64,000 bases of DNA from Diploptera punctata (Eukaryota > Arthropoda > Insecta > Blattodea > Blaberidae): positions 1-64,000 of the forward strand of contig JASPKZ010009895.1 of the NCBI GenBank assembly GCA_030220185.1, given 5' to 3'. Below, piece after piece: positions 33,484-44,830 of this stretch; positions within the stretch are counted from its first letter, which is position 1; each line of letters starts with the position of its first letter. The notes under the pieces were generated by a model that searched no databases, was not told the origin of the DNA, and saw only the letters and a program-made list of their open reading frames with translations. The position numbers were made by a program, and so were the translations under genes.

Positions 33484-36400
33484 CACCACTTCCACTGAAG
33501 GTCGGCTGAGATCCACACTGGATGAGTTTGCTACTGATGCAGATAGGCAAACATGTGGTGTTAACTGGAAACACTGAAGTACACAATATCATTCCTGAAG
33601 GTCGATGAGATCTCCACACTGGAGATAATGAGTTTGCTAGTGATGCAGATAGGTAAACATAGGGGTTTTGGTAACTGGAAACACTGAAGTACACAATTCC
33701 ACTGAAGGTCGCTGAGATCCACACTGGATGAGTTTGCTACTGATGCAGATAGGCAACATGTGGTGTTAACTGGAAACACTGAAGTACACAATTCCACTGA
33801 AGGTCGCTGAGATCCACACTGGATGAGTTTGCTACTGATGCAGATAGGCAACATGTGGTGTTAACTGGAAACACTGAAGTACACAATTCCACTGAAGGTC
33901 GCTGAGATCCACACTGGATGAGTTTGCTACTGATGCAGATAGGCAACATGTGGTGTTAACTGGAAACACTGAAGTACACAATTCCACTGAAGGTCGCTGA
34001 GATCCACACTGGATGAGTTTGCTACTGATGCAGATAGGCAACATGTGGTGTTAACTGGAAACACTGAAGTACACAATTCCACTGAAGGTCGCTGAGATCC
34101 ACACTGGATGAGTTTGCTACTGATGCAGATAGGCAACATGTGGTGTTAACTGGAAACACTGAAGTACACAATTCCACTGAAGGTCGCTGAGATCCACACT
34201 GGATGAGTTTGCTACTGATGCAGATAGGCAACATGTGGGTTAAACTGGAAACACTGAAGTACACAATTCCACTGAAGGTCGCTGAGATCCACACTGGATG
34301 AGTTTGCTACTGATGCAGATAGGCAACATGTGGTGTTAACTGGAAACACTGAAGTACACAATTCCACTGAAGGTCGCTGAGATCCACACTGGATGAGTTT
34401 GCTACTGATGCAGATAGGCAACATGTGGTGTTAACTGGAAACACTGAAGTACACAATTCCACTGAAGGTCGCTGAGATCCACACTGGATGAGTTTGCTAC
34501 TGATGCAGATAGGCAACATTGTGGTGTTAACTGGAAACACTGAAGTACACAATTCCACTGAAGGTCGCTGAGATCCACACTGGATGAGTTTGCTACTGAT
34601 GCAGATAGGCAACATGTGGTGTTAACTGGAAACACTGAAGTACACAATTCCACTGAAGGTCGCTGAGATCCACACTGGATGAGTTTGCTACTGATGCAGA
34701 TAGGCAACATGTGGTGTTAACTGGAAACACTGAAGTACACAATTCCACTGAAGGTCGCTGAGATCCACACTGGATGAGTTTGCTACTGATGCAGATAGGC
34801 AACATGTGGTGTTAACTGGAAACACTGAAGTACACAATTCCACTGAAGGTCGCTGAGATCCACACTGGATGAGTTTGCTACTGATGCAGATAGGCAACAT
34901 GTGGTGTTAACTGGAAACACTGAAGTACACAATTCCACTGAAGGTCGCTGAGATCCACACTGGATGAGTTTGCTACTGATGCAGATAGGCAACATGTGGT
35001 GTTAACTGGAAACACTGAAGTACACAATTCCACTGAAGGTCGCTGAGATCCACACTGGATGAGTTTGCTACTGATGCAGATAGGCAACATGTGGTGTTAA
35101 CTGGAAACACTGAAGTACACAATTCCACTGAAGGTCGCTGAGATCCACACTGGATGAGTTTGCTACTGATGCAGATAGGCAACATGTGGTGTTAACTGGA
35201 AACACTGAAGTACACAATTCCACTGAAGGTCGCTGAGATCCACACTGGATGAGTTTGCTACTGATGCAGATAGGCAACATGTGGTGTTAACTGGAAACAC
35301 TGAAGTACACAATTCCACTGAAGGTCGCTGAGATCCACACTGGATGAGTTTGCTACTGATGCAGATAGGCAACATGTGGTGTTAACTGGAAACACTGAAG
35401 TACACAATTCCACTGAAGGTCGCTGAGATCCACACTGGATGAGTTTGCTACTGATGCAGATAGGCAACATGTGGTGTTAACTGGAAACACTGAAGTACAC
35501 AATTCCACTGAAGGTCGCTGAGATCCACACTGGATGAGTTTGCTACTGATGCAGATAGGCAACATGTGGTGTTAACTGGAAACACTGAAGTACACAATTC
35601 CACTGAAGGTCGCTGAGATCCACACTGGATGAGTTTGCTACTGATGCAGATAGGCAACATGTGGTGTTAACTGGAACACTGAAGTACACAATTCCACTGA
35701 AGGTCGCTGAGATCCACACTGGATGAGTTTGCTACTGATGCAGATAGGCAACATGTGGTGTTAACTGGAAACACTGAAGTACACAATTCCACTGAAGGTC
35801 GCTGAGATCCACACTGGATGAGTTTGCTACTGATGCAGATAGGCAACATGTGGTGTTAACTGGAAACACTGAAGTACACAATTCCACTGAAGGTCGCTGA
35901 GATCCACACTGGATGAGTTTGCTACTGATGCAGATAGGCAACATGTGGTGTTAACTGGAAACACTGAAGTACACAATTCCACTGAAGGTCGCTGAGATCC
36001 ACACTGGATGAGTTTGCTACTGATGCAGATAGGCAACATGTGGTGTTAACTGGAAACACTGAAGTACACAATTCCACTGAAGGTCGCTGAGATCCACACT
36101 GGATGAGTTTGCTACTGATGCAAATAGGCAACATGTGGTGTTAACTGGAAACACTGAAGTACACAATTCCACTGAAGGTCGCTGAGATCCACACTGGATG
36201 AGTTTGCTACTGATGCAGATAGGCAACATGTGGTGTTAACTGGAAACACTGAAGTACACAATTCCACTGAAGGTCGCTGAGATCCACACTGGATGAGTTT
36301 GCTACTGATGCAGATAGGCAACATGTGGTGTTAACTGGAAACACTGAAGTACACAATTCCACTGAAGGTCGCTGAGATCCACACTGGATGAGTTTGCTAC

Positions 36401-37015
36401 TGATGCAGATAGGCAACATGTGGTGTTAACTGGAAACACTGAAGTACACAATTCCACTGAAGGTCGCTGAGATCCACACTGGATGAGTTTGCTACTGATG
36501 CAGATAGGCAACATGTGGTGGTTAACTGGAAACACTGAAGTACACAATTCCACTGAAGGTCGCTGAGATCCACATGGATGAGTTTGCTACTGATGCAGAT
36601 AGGCAACATGTGGTGTTAACTGGAAACACTGAAGTACACAATTCCACTGAAGGTCGCTGAGATCCACACTGGATGAGTTTGCTACTGATGCAGATAGGCA
36701 ACATGTGGTGTTAACTGGAAACACTGAAGTACACAATTCCACTGAAGGTCGCTGAGATCCACACTGGATGAGTTTGCTACTGATGCAGATAGGCAACATG
36801 TGGTGTTAACTGGAAACACTGAAGTACACAATTCCACTGAAGGTCGCTGAGATCCACACTGGATGAGTTTGCTACTGATGCAGATAGGCAACATGTGGTG
36901 TTAACTGGAAACACTGAAGTACACAATTCCACTGAAGGTCGCTGAGATCCACACTGGATGAGTTTGCTACTGATGCAGATAGGCAACATGTGGTGTTAAC
37001 TGGAAACACTGAAGT
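33484..37015. repeat. 95 bp satellite array, about 37 copies
   Basis: Head-to-tail array of a 95 bp unit containing CACTGAAGTACACAATTCCA, CTGAAGGTCGCTGAGATCCA, CACTGGATGAGTTTGCTACT, GATGCAGATAGGCAACATGT and GGTGTTAACTGGAAA. The first two copies (33484-33690) are diverged and carry indels. From about 33690 on, nearly all copies are identical, with isolated differences (near 34238, 34520, 35670, 36122, 36522 and 36573). Because 95 is not a multiple of 3, it yields overlapping 70-codon ORFs that are artefacts. It sits in the robo intron between the transmembrane and tail exons. Confidence 0.95.
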
Positions 37016-37039
37016 ATGTCTATGTTTTTATTATTTATT

Positions 37040-37270
37040 TCATACATCTAAATGATGGATAAATCATTATTGAAGAGAATAATTATACGCTCAGACTGGG
37101 CAGCAAAGGTTTCATAGCATTTAGTGCATGGGAATTACAGCGTATATAAGAGAAAGATTTGTGTTTGGATTGGAACTTGCTCTGGTAGGTCAGTTGGTAG
37201 AGTATTGGCCTAGAAAGCCAAAGGTCCTGGGTGCAAGCTCTAGCCTGAGCGTATAATTTTTCTCTTCAAA
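37040..37270 (+). mobile_element. tRNA-derived SINE-like repeat
   Basis: Plus strand: CATACATCTAAATGATGGAT at the start, GTATATAAGAGAAAGATTTG, GGTAGGTCAGTTGGTAGAG, anticodon arm TTGGCCTAGAAAGCCAA, a damaged B box (GGGTGCAAGCTC) and TTCTCTTCAAATA. It follows directly on the satellite array. Confidence 0.7.
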
Positions 37271-37283
37271 TACTGAAGTTCTT

Positions 37284-37525
37284 AATATTTAATTTTAGGA
37301 AGTTATATTTTGAGGTTATTTTAATTATATTATTTTTGGTCTGGACATCTTACCTCAATATTAATGTTGATTTGTTTCTTGGACATGTTTCAAAACAATC
37401 TCTGTTTTATCTTCAGCTTTCCCAGACTGGAAAGCTGAAGATAAAACAGAGAATTGTTTTGAAACATGTCCAAGAACAAATCAACATTAATATTGAGGTA
37501 AGATGTCCAGACCAAAAATAATATA
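37284..37525. mobile_element. palindromic PLE end unit with 12 bp TSD
   Basis: Flanked by ACTGAAGTTCTT (37272-37283 and 37526-37537). Nearly perfect arms centred near 37423. Each arm has CTGAAGAT, stem AAAACA/TGTTTT and GAAA (or close variants), but no convincing stem I. The left outer end is complete (GGAAGTTATATTTTGAGG); the right is cut in the hairpin loop. It lies about 190 bp from the transmembrane exon of robo. Confidence 0.8.
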
Positions 37526-37725
37526 ACTGAAGTTCTTGTTTGTGTCAGTTTAATCATTCAATGCTAGATGGCAGTCATATATCTTCTGACATTTTATATG
37601 AGAAACTGATGGATTTAGATTGTTGATAAACATACAAACTATATTAAAAAAAAGTATACTTAATTTATATTTTTGTACATTGCCAGTGGAAACATAGATC
37701 CCATGCTTATGAAAATAATAAATAC

Positions 37726-37907
37726 CTAAATTGGTGAGTGTGGACTTCTTAGTAAGAAGTTGGCGTCTTCGGACTAGTAACATTGCAGCAAATAGAAGAA
37801 CCATTACAGCTACCATACTTCCTAGAAGGGCTATGAACCAAGTCTCTGTGAGGAAGTCACTTCCTGATAGGCCTGGAGTCAGACTCGGATCATTTACAAT
37901 TGGCTGC
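37726..37907 (-). CDS. robo: robo exon: transmembrane segment
   Basis: Exon of 182 nt starting after TTTACAG. It encodes an extracellular stalk (PIVNDPSLTPGLSGSDFLTE), a hydrophobic run (WFIALLGSMVAVMVLLFAAM), then LLVRRRQLLTKKS. The Arg/Lys cluster right after the helix is a stop-transfer signal and sets a type I topology. The likely donor is TTAG|GTATTT. Its leftover G joins to AT at 28729 to make Asp, so this exon can splice straight to the cytoplasmic exon at 28.7 kb. Extra small exons in the 9 kb between cannot be excluded. Confidence 0.85.
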
Positions 37908-38299
37908 CTGTAAATATAAAAACATATTTTCTGTGTATGGGATAATCGAAGTTTCAGGAGTAAAATGAACAACTTTATATGATCAAGTAAAAAAAAAAGA
38001 CAATTCTTGCAGTTAAGAAAAATTCCAAGACACTTAGAATTCCCAATCAGACCATAGGAATTTTTCCTTAAAGGGAATTATTTCTGTGGTTGCAAATGGT
38101 TAAGTTTAGGTTAAGGACTCTCCTGGCATTTCATTATCATTTATCATCCATCATATCATCGGAGTAATATAACTCTGACTTCCAGGTGCTGCTCCAATCC
38201 AAGAAATGGATTACAATTCTGCCAATGCCAGGGGAGAAAGCCAGAAATGCCATAAATGGTTTCAATTGGAGGAAACAAATAAATAAAATACTGAAATTC

Positions 38300-38519
38300 A
38301 TCAGAGAACATTTTTTGATAACTCACCTCATAATATAATGTTTTTTACCATACTGCAGTTTCAAACAAAATCACATTCATCTTCAGCCATAACTCCAATT
38401 GATCTGTTGGAGTTATGGCTGAAGATGAACATGATTTTGTTTGAAACTGCAGTATCATGAAAAACATGTTTATTAGGTGAGTTGTCAAAAAATGTTCTTC
38501 AATGAATTTCAATGATTAT
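38300..38519. mobile_element. palindromic PLE end unit, tail split by a later insertion
   Basis: Inverted arms centred near 38403, both with a CTGAAGAT core. The right arm should finish with a hairpin partner and ACTTCC; instead it breaks at about 38519, and the missing piece (ACCTCTTAATGTTTACTTCT) is found at 39634-39653. About 1.1 kb of LINE and SINE sequence has been inserted in between. Confidence 0.7.
38415..38458 (+). ncRNA. hammerhead ribozyme motif
   Basis: ATGG, CTGAAGAT, stem II GAACA/TGTTT with loop, GAAA, stem III ACTGCAGT, cleavage base A, TCAT. Stem I ATGG/TCAT pairs (one wobble). All core boxes are intact. The mirror copy at about 38346-38390 has a weaker stem I. Confidence 0.7.
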
Positions 38520-38562
38520 TTAACATTTTTCAATACTGTTATTTCAACACAGTTCCAATCAT

Positions 38563-38770
38563 CATCATCATCAACATTCATGGATTAAGCCCATGTGGCT
38601 TGTTCCGGTCTCATAGATTCTCATTCAAAAATTGGATCCATCTCTTCTTTGGTCTACCAACATTCCTGCTGCATCCTTTTGGTTTGTATTTAAGTACAAT
38701 TTGGGAGTGCGATCATCTTCCATTCTTTGAACATGTTCTTTTCCAGTTTTTTTCTAGATTCTTTTATTCT
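38563..38770 (-). mobile_element. LINE 3' end fragment
   Basis: Starts at ATCATCATCATCATC and reads on the minus strand through YKPKGCSRNVGRPKKRWIQF, the basic end of an RT-encoding ORF2, with a few stops. Same family as the fragment at 7015-7110. Confidence 0.6.
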
Positions 38771-39615
38771 ATCTAATAGTAATGGATCATATTATGATAT
38801 TATAATGATATTGTGAAAAGAAAAATTAATGTCTGAACCAGGAATCAAACCATGGACCTCTCCTTCTCCATAGGAGTGTGCAGCCCACTACACTATTCTA
38901 GACCTGGTACAAACATTAACAATTCTTTCCACATATACAAATCTGTAATTCTTGTTTCGTCCACTGCCAGGTAGGTGTCACTACCATTGCCAATGGCCAG
39001 CTTCGTTTAGAAGTATCTATACTTGGGAATTTTACACCACCACTTTTTATAAGCAGTAAACGATGTTATTTAACATTTTCCAATACTGTTATTTTAACAC
39101 AGTTCCAATAATGGATCATATTATAATATTATAATGATATTGTGAAAAGAAAAATTAATGTCTGAACCAGGAATCGAACCATGGACCTCTAGTTCTCCAG
39201 ACTAGTATGCAGCCCACTATACCATTCTAGACCTGGTACAAATATTAACAATTCTTTCCACATATACAAATCTATAATTCTCGAGACATTAATTTTTCTT
39301 TTCACAATATCATTATATATTATAATATGATCCATTATTAGAACTGTGTCAAAATAACAGTATTTGAAAATGTTAAATAACCTCGTTTACTGCTTATAAA
39401 AGTGGTGGTGTAAAATTCTCAAATATAGATATTTCTAAACTTTTACACCGACCTGGCAGCGGACGAAACGAGAATTATAGATTTGTATATGTGGAAAGAA
39501 TTGTTAATGTTTGTACAAGTCTAGAATAGAGTAGTGGGCTGCACACTCCTACATAGAAGGAGAGGTCCATGGTTTGATTCCTTGTTCAGACATTAATTTT
39601 TCTTTTCACAATGTC
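38770..39615. mobile_element. cluster of a second tRNA-derived SINE, three copies
   Basis: Copies at 38815-38990 (minus), 39060-39290 (minus) and 39290-39615 (plus) share GAAAAGAAAAATTAATGTCT, GAACCAGGAATCRAACCATG (complement of a B box), a shortened anticodon arm, AGTGGGCTGCA (degenerate A-box side) and ACAATTCTTTCCACATATAC. The last two are fused head to head at about 39290. Confidence 0.6.
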
Positions 39616-39690
39616 ATTATAATTAATTGATTATATCGTACCTCTTAATGTTTACTTCTCAACATTAATTTAATATAGATAAAACATTAC

Positions 39691-39920
39691 CTGTGATGCT
39701 GATCTTTAAGAAGAAGTCTTGATGTAGGATCCAGTCTGAGAGTTGCTGGGGCACTTGGAGGTCCTGGACCAGCCCTTGTTGCAGCCGATGCTTGTACAAT
39801 ATAAGTTACTCCTGCTGTGAGATTGGTTAACAGAAGAGACGGAGTTGTAGCACCTACAGTTACATTTGTTAATATCCTAGTTGTGCCATTGTTACTTTCC
39901 CCTCCTCCACGTACCACCAC
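39691..39920 (-). CDS. robo: robo exon: rest of FN3-3 and juxtamembrane linker
   Basis: Exon of 76 codons plus two bases, starting after GATAAAG and ending CACAG|GTAATG. It begins VVVRGGGESN, contains LTNVTVGATTPSLLLTNL (the E-F turn of FN3-3) and TYIVQASAATRAGPGPPS (F-G strands), then a linker (LDPTSRLLLKDQHH) that leads to the transmembrane exon. NVT and NLT give two N-glycosylation sequons. The two-base overhang joins to G at 37907 to make Arg. Confidence 0.85.
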
Positions 39921-40180
39921 CTTTATCAAACACAATCAACAACAATGAACAATTTTTAACTATTGCATTATTCTTTGGCCCGCAACTGTATCAACATTCA
40001 GCCTTTCTTTAATTATTAGTATATTAAGACAATAGGAAAGGAAAGGATAATGTCAAGATTTTTAGTTTTTTATTCTTATCAGGAGGGTTAGTTTTAAGGT
40101 CAAACCTATTTACTAAGACACACTACTTCATTGAAAACACAGTATATTTTGATATTATTTGTTTTTAAACATCTTAATGA
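39920..40180. other. no recognisable feature
   Basis: Intron sequence upstream of the robo FN3-3 exon; nothing identified. Confidence 0.35.
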
Positions 40181-40480
40181 TGGACAAATTATATTTGAAA
40201 AGAAAAATATATGCCTAGACTGGGGTTTGAACCCAGGACCTTTGACTCTCTATGTCAATGTTTTATCCAAGTGAGCTATCTAGCTCACTTGGATCAGCCC
40301 CCAGCATTGCATATAGATAGTCAAAGGTCCTGGGTTCAAATCCAAGTCTAGGCATACATTTTTCTTTTCAAAGGAGACCTAGGTAGCTCACTTAGATAGA
40401 ACATTGACATAGAGAGTCAAAGGTCCTGGGTTCAAACCCCAGTCTAGGCATATATTTTTCTTTTCAAATATAACACAGTA
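40180..40480. mobile_element. inverted pair of tRNA-derived SINE copies
   Basis: A minus copy (40180-40290) and a plus copy (40375-40480), with a truncated third piece at 40315-40365. All carry GTAGCTCACTT or complement, AGAGAGTCAAAGGTCCTGGG and GTTCAAACCCCAGTCTAGGC. The arms can fold into a long hairpin. Confidence 0.65.
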
Positions 40481-40769
40481 TATTATCAAAACAATGTCAT
40501 GAAGTAGTAGAGGCCATTAGACAACAAGCAAGAAAACAGGTCTATGTATTATGTATATGCCTTCTGAAGAAGAAGACAAAGATACAAATAATATCAAATT
40601 GACTGGCGACATCAATAACAATAAATGGCACAGACCTAGTGAGCATGCTAAAATTGATGCTTCTTAATTTTTTATTTGAAAATTGTTACAGTTATTTGAG
40701 TGAAACAAAAACTGGTAACTTGCTATAATCTTACTGTTAATACCTATATACTTATCCTGGCAATGATCA

Positions 40770-41440
40770 CATTTCTCCTAATGGATGGCAAATTTCTCTC
40801 CACTATAGAATGTTTCACTTTGAAGATGAAATTCTAGCCTCTCTTCTGTCTTGACTGCATCATTAGAATGACAGTAATGACCTCGGACCTGTTCTTTAAG
40901 ATTTGGGAAAAGATGAAAACCTGATGACATCAGGTTGAGACTATAAGGAAGACATTCAACAACATGGAAACCAAGATGCTGAATATATCCTGTTGACATT
41001 GAAGTGGTGCAACTGATCATTTTCACACTGTAGGAGGGTTTTCTCACATGTGGACAAGCTCTTTAAATTGTGTTTTAATTTTTTTAAAGGATTTTGCTGT
41101 ACCTTACCGAATTAATGTAGTGCTTTCAGATGAACAATACCTTGCACATCCCAAAAGATTGTCAATATGAGTTTGCCTGCTGATACCACAGCCTTCAACG
41201 TTTTAGGTTCAGATGATCCTTTGTGGCTAAGTTCCATGGACACTTTTGTTCTCAGGATCAAAGTGGTGTACCCAGATTTCATATGTGACAATGTTCTGTA
41301 AGGATCATTGCCTTCTTGTTCATCTCGCAGAAGCAATTGCTGGCTAATGTCTGCTCTCTTCTGTTTCATGTCAGAAAGAATCCATCATGCGCAAATCTTC
41401 TGAAATTCCAGTTCTGTAATTATTGTCTGCACATGTTCCC
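40770..41440 (-). pseudogene. mariner-family transposase relic
   Basis: Two minus-strand frames. The first (41369-41112) resembles the middle of mariner transposase: HMKSGYTTLILRTKV then KLILTIFWDVQGIVHLK (usual form: M(L/V)T(V/I)FWDxxGVVH). The second (41047-40778) reads HLGFHVVECLPYSLNLMSSG then FHLFPNLKEQVRG, from the normal HPPYSPDLAPSDFHLFPHLKE block. The third catalytic Asp of PYSPDLAP is replaced (PYSLNLMS). Frameshifted and mutated; clearly dead. Confidence 0.75.
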
Positions 41441-41787
41441 TTGATTGACACCTGTTTCTGTATTATACAATGATTTCTTCTGAGTTCATTAAATCAGTTC
41501 CAATGAGCGTCATCAGGTGAAGCTTGTATCTTTGCACTTTGCCCTTGGCCACACAAGTTGATAATTTTATCAGGTTCATTTCATTAAAAATACAAACAAA
41601 TCTATGTCACACAGTACAGATGTCAACACATTGATCCCCATACACAGCATTCACTCTCCAATGAATGTGTATCAGTCTGGCCACATTTCTGCTGTTAAAA
41701 ACTCTATCAGAGGATGCTGCTCCAGACATAGGGCTAGTACATACTGCCATGTTTCAGACTCCACTCAAACTCTGCAGCAGTAAAGGT

Positions 41788-42348
41788 ATGAAAACAGTGT
41801 CAGTGGAGTGCACACCCACATATAGTATGTATCTGAATATGAAAACAGTGTCAGTGGAGTGCACACCCACATATAGTATGTATCTGAATATGAAAACAGT
41901 GTCAGTGGAGTGCACACCCACATATAGTATGTATCTGAATATGAAAACAGTGTCAGTGGAGTGCACACCCACATATAGTATGTATCTGAATATGAAAACA
42001 GTGTCAGTGGAGTGCACACCCACATATAGTATGTATCTGAATATGAAAACAGTGTCAGTGGAGTGCACACCCACATATAGTATGTATCTGAATATGAAAA
42101 CAGTGTCAGTGGAGTGCACACCCACATATAGTATGTATCTGAATATGAAAACAGTGTCAGTGGAGTGCACACCCACATATAGTATGTATCTGAATATGAA
42201 AACAGTGTCAGTGGAGTGCACACCCACATATAGTATGTATCTGAATATGAAAACAGTGTCAGTGGAGTGCACACCCACATATAGTATGTATCTGAATATG
42301 AAAACAGTGTCAGTGGAGTGCACACCCACATATAGTATGTATCTGAAT
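41788..42348. repeat. 51 bp minisatellite, 11 copies
   Basis: Eleven apparently identical copies of a 51 bp unit (ATGAAAACAGTGTCAGTGGA, GTGCACACCCACATATAGTA, TGTATCTGAAT). Since 51 is divisible by 3 and the unit lacks stops in several frames, it gives long ORFs on both strands (for example an MKTVSVECTPTYSMYLN repeat). These are most likely by-products of the repeat, not genes. Confidence 0.92.
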
Positions 42349-42442
42349 ATGCATATGTAGGACAATTAGTCTCCTTTCACTAGAAGAAGAGAAATAAATA
42401 AAATTAATGATTTCTCTTGCATGGAAGGCATTCTGGACTCTT

Positions 42443-43013
42443 AGGGCTACATGCAAATACATTAGTCTCTAGTGAGCTGAGTTTTCTGTGAGAACATGCA
42501 AAGTTCGAATTAGCGAGTCGCTCACTGGTCATGCATGAAAGTAGTTTTTTTCGTAATATTAGCAAGAAATTACCCAGAATTCTCAGCGATAAAACCACTT
42601 CTGTTATTTTTGTCTGCTAGAGGAACGCAAATAAAACCGTATATGACGACGTCTGCATTGCACAATATTATGCCAATTCTCCTGTTCTTCCAGTTGAATT
42701 CATTGGTAGACTATCAAATTCCTCTTCTCCATGTATACCGAAAACATGGTCGAAGTTTTCAAGGTCTGACATCTTGGATAAAGCAGCAAGGCAGGCAGCA
42801 AGGTTTCAGGTACATCAGTTACAATTTGTTCCCATCAGGTTGCTCACGATTTGTTCTTTGCAAAGTCACCTCACCAGGTAGCTTATGGAATTTCGACAAT
42901 TATTATCACATGAACAGATTCTTGAGTACGCAAAACATACTTGGATGCAACTTTCTCAGCGGAGTACATGTTGAAAACGACTTTTACAGTCTAATGCATT
43001 CATAGATATGAGC
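42443..43013 (+). repeat. unclassified repeat, copy 2
   Basis: Second copy of the 26.8-27.4 kb repeat, including the piece of hAT sequence at its start (CTACATGCAAATACATTAGT). Small indels distinguish the copies. Confidence 0.6.
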
Positions 43014-43019
43014 CTTAAA

Positions 43020-43470
43020 GTTCATCTGTTAGACAATAAACTTCACAGAATACTTCAAATTAAAAGAGTGGATTCCTGTAAAACTCCCTTACTGCTGTAT
43101 GGTTGTCAAAAATGGTCTCTCATTGCCTACCTCTGCAACAGTCTCCAAGTAAGCCAACAAAAAATGTAAGGAAGATCCTAGGCATATAACTAAGAGACAG
43201 GGTTATAAAGAAGCACTACATAATATGTCAGCAATGAATGACCCATCAAAGAAAGCTACCAACACCCAATGGAAATGGGGAGGCCATGTTACACACCTAA
43301 GAGATGAAAGATGGACACAGAAGGTCACAGCTTGAGATCTTTGTATTGGCATAGAAGACCAAGATGAAGAGGACTGATGTCTTCAAAGAAGCCATTGGTC
43401 AAGTAAAGCGAGAAATAGGAAGCACTGGAAAGTGTTATGAAGACAAGCAACCAGTGATCAAAATACTGTG
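43020..43470 (+). pseudogene. LINE ORF2 C-terminal remnant
   Basis: Broken frames reading LLLYGCQKWSL, RKILGI then LRDRV, and NGNGEAMLHT in place of the usual KWxWxGHV block. This is the C-terminal part of an RT-encoding ORF2, heavily decayed. Confidence 0.5.
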
Positions 43471-44353
43471 TCAGAACTAATTAAGTGGACAAAACCAAAT
43501 CAGTGTAAAAGGTAAACCAAATCAAACAGCAAGTATCTCTTAGAAGAGATAAGAACTCAAGAAGGATGTTATAATTTTAAAAAAAATCACGATTCATTTA
43601 ATTATTTAAAAAAAAAAATACCATGCTCATATAATATAGTGATAGGCTTTGATGCAACAATCTGGTAACTATGAAAATTGAAGCAGTTTGTGCATACATA
43701 TTACATGTTCATTGAATAACTCACTGCAAAATGTGTCCTACCTGTATTGGCACAGTTCTTTCTACTTAAATGATCTGTTTATGCTGATAGAATGGCTTTG
43801 AATGCACTGATATTATATATAGGCTACCCTAACAAATTTACCATAGTCTTAAATCATCCCACTCCCTATATATTAATAATGATAATAATAATAATAATAA
43901 CCCTTTAGATTCCGTGAGCTGATTAGATCAGCTCTGATGCTCCTGTCCATTACCTGCCCAACAATATACTGAAACTACTTGCAAAGCCGATCACATCAGC
44001 GGATGTGATTTAAATCTCTGACACAAGAGATTTTACCAGTGGCATGCAGAGGATTAATGTATGATCTGTATTTTTTTGTAATATGTAGTAACATTTTCAG
44101 CTGCAAAAGACCAATGAGTTAATAAAGAACATTGAGAAAGAAAATTATTTGGCAGTTTTGTCTATGATAGAAATAGCATTCTTCACATTGGCGAAAGAAA
44201 CGTGAAACTGAAAATAAAAAAAAATGTTAATATGAAGTTCGTTCAATTTATCACCATATCCTCCATTTATCCACTGTTCAACTATTTACAATATATTTTA
44301 GCTATTTTAGTTATTATTATTTATGTTCTCATGCAATCAAATATAAGTATTAC

Positions 44354-44469
44354 CTGATAATTTTTCAAAATTCCATTATGTGAGTTTGGAGGAGGTGGTT
44401 TCCATTTTAAATATACAGCTGAAGCATTTAATAAAATTGCTTCGATTTGTGTTGGAGGTTCAGATGGAA
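44354..44469 (-). CDS. robo: robo exon: start of FN3-3
   Basis: Short exon, two bases plus 38 codons. It starts after TTTTCCAG at 44470-44477 and ends CAG|GTAATAC. It reads PSEPPTQIEAILLNASAVYL then KWKPPPPNSHNGILKNYQ, the first strands of a fibronectin type III domain with the conserved Trp and the P-rich B-C turn. Phase 1 in and phase 0 out match the flanking exons. Recognised by splice sites and domain logic; the conserved Trp and the NGxxxxY pattern are those of Robo FN3-3. Confidence 0.82.
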
Positions 44470-44660
44470 CTGGAAAAGACAGAAAATAGTCATTTTTATT
44501 TTTTATTTAATACAATTTCAGCATCTGAAGTCATTTTACATCTGGAATCTTATTCAATGAGTTGTGTGTGTGTGTGTGTCTGTCTGTTGTGCTTATCAAT
44601 TTTTTTTATAAGTTAACTAATTGATTGATTTTATTACTCACCTCACATTTTCTTCTTATT

Positions 44661-44703
44661 AAACTAGTTTCGGCACTTTATTCGGTGCCATCGTCAGTAC
44701 TTC
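44661..44703 (-). ncRNA. hammerhead motif, stem I weak
   Basis: Minus strand: AGTA, CTGACGAT, stem II GGCAC/GTGCC, GAAA, stem III ACTAGT, then TTAATAAG, which pairs only partly with AGTA. Confidence 0.5.
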
Positions 44704-44830
44704 CACGACCGTTGTTTTGTCTCCTGAACAGCCATCTTTTGCTTCCTCTGTTGGTAGACAGAGGTTTTTCTGTCTACCAACAGAGGGAGCAAAAGACAGC
44801 TCTTTAGGACAACAAAACAATGGTCATGGA

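Noticed and set aside
33484..37015. Dozens of overlapping 70-codon minus-strand ORFs with the same sequence
   Set aside because: They are the 95 bp satellite read in frame for two periods before a stop. Identical spacing and no start context or domain.
33484..37015. CRISPR-like array
   Set aside because: Units are contiguous identical repeats without variable spacers, in a clearly eukaryotic, intron-containing region.
33484..37015. Hammerhead inside the 95 bp satellite, as known in some animal satellites
   Set aside because: The unit contains CTGGATGAG and GGAAAC, but no arrangement gives CTGANGA, a closed stem II and GAAA in order on either strand.
41665..42365. ORFs of 188-231 codons on both strands
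   Set aside because: They arise from the 51 bp minisatellite, whose length is a multiple of three. No unique sequence long enough to suggest a gene.
43902..44058. Small piggyBac-type MITE between CCCTTTAGATTCC and GGATTAA
   Set aside because: Ends are only loosely complementary and a TTAA duplication is not clean on the left. Not enough to call.
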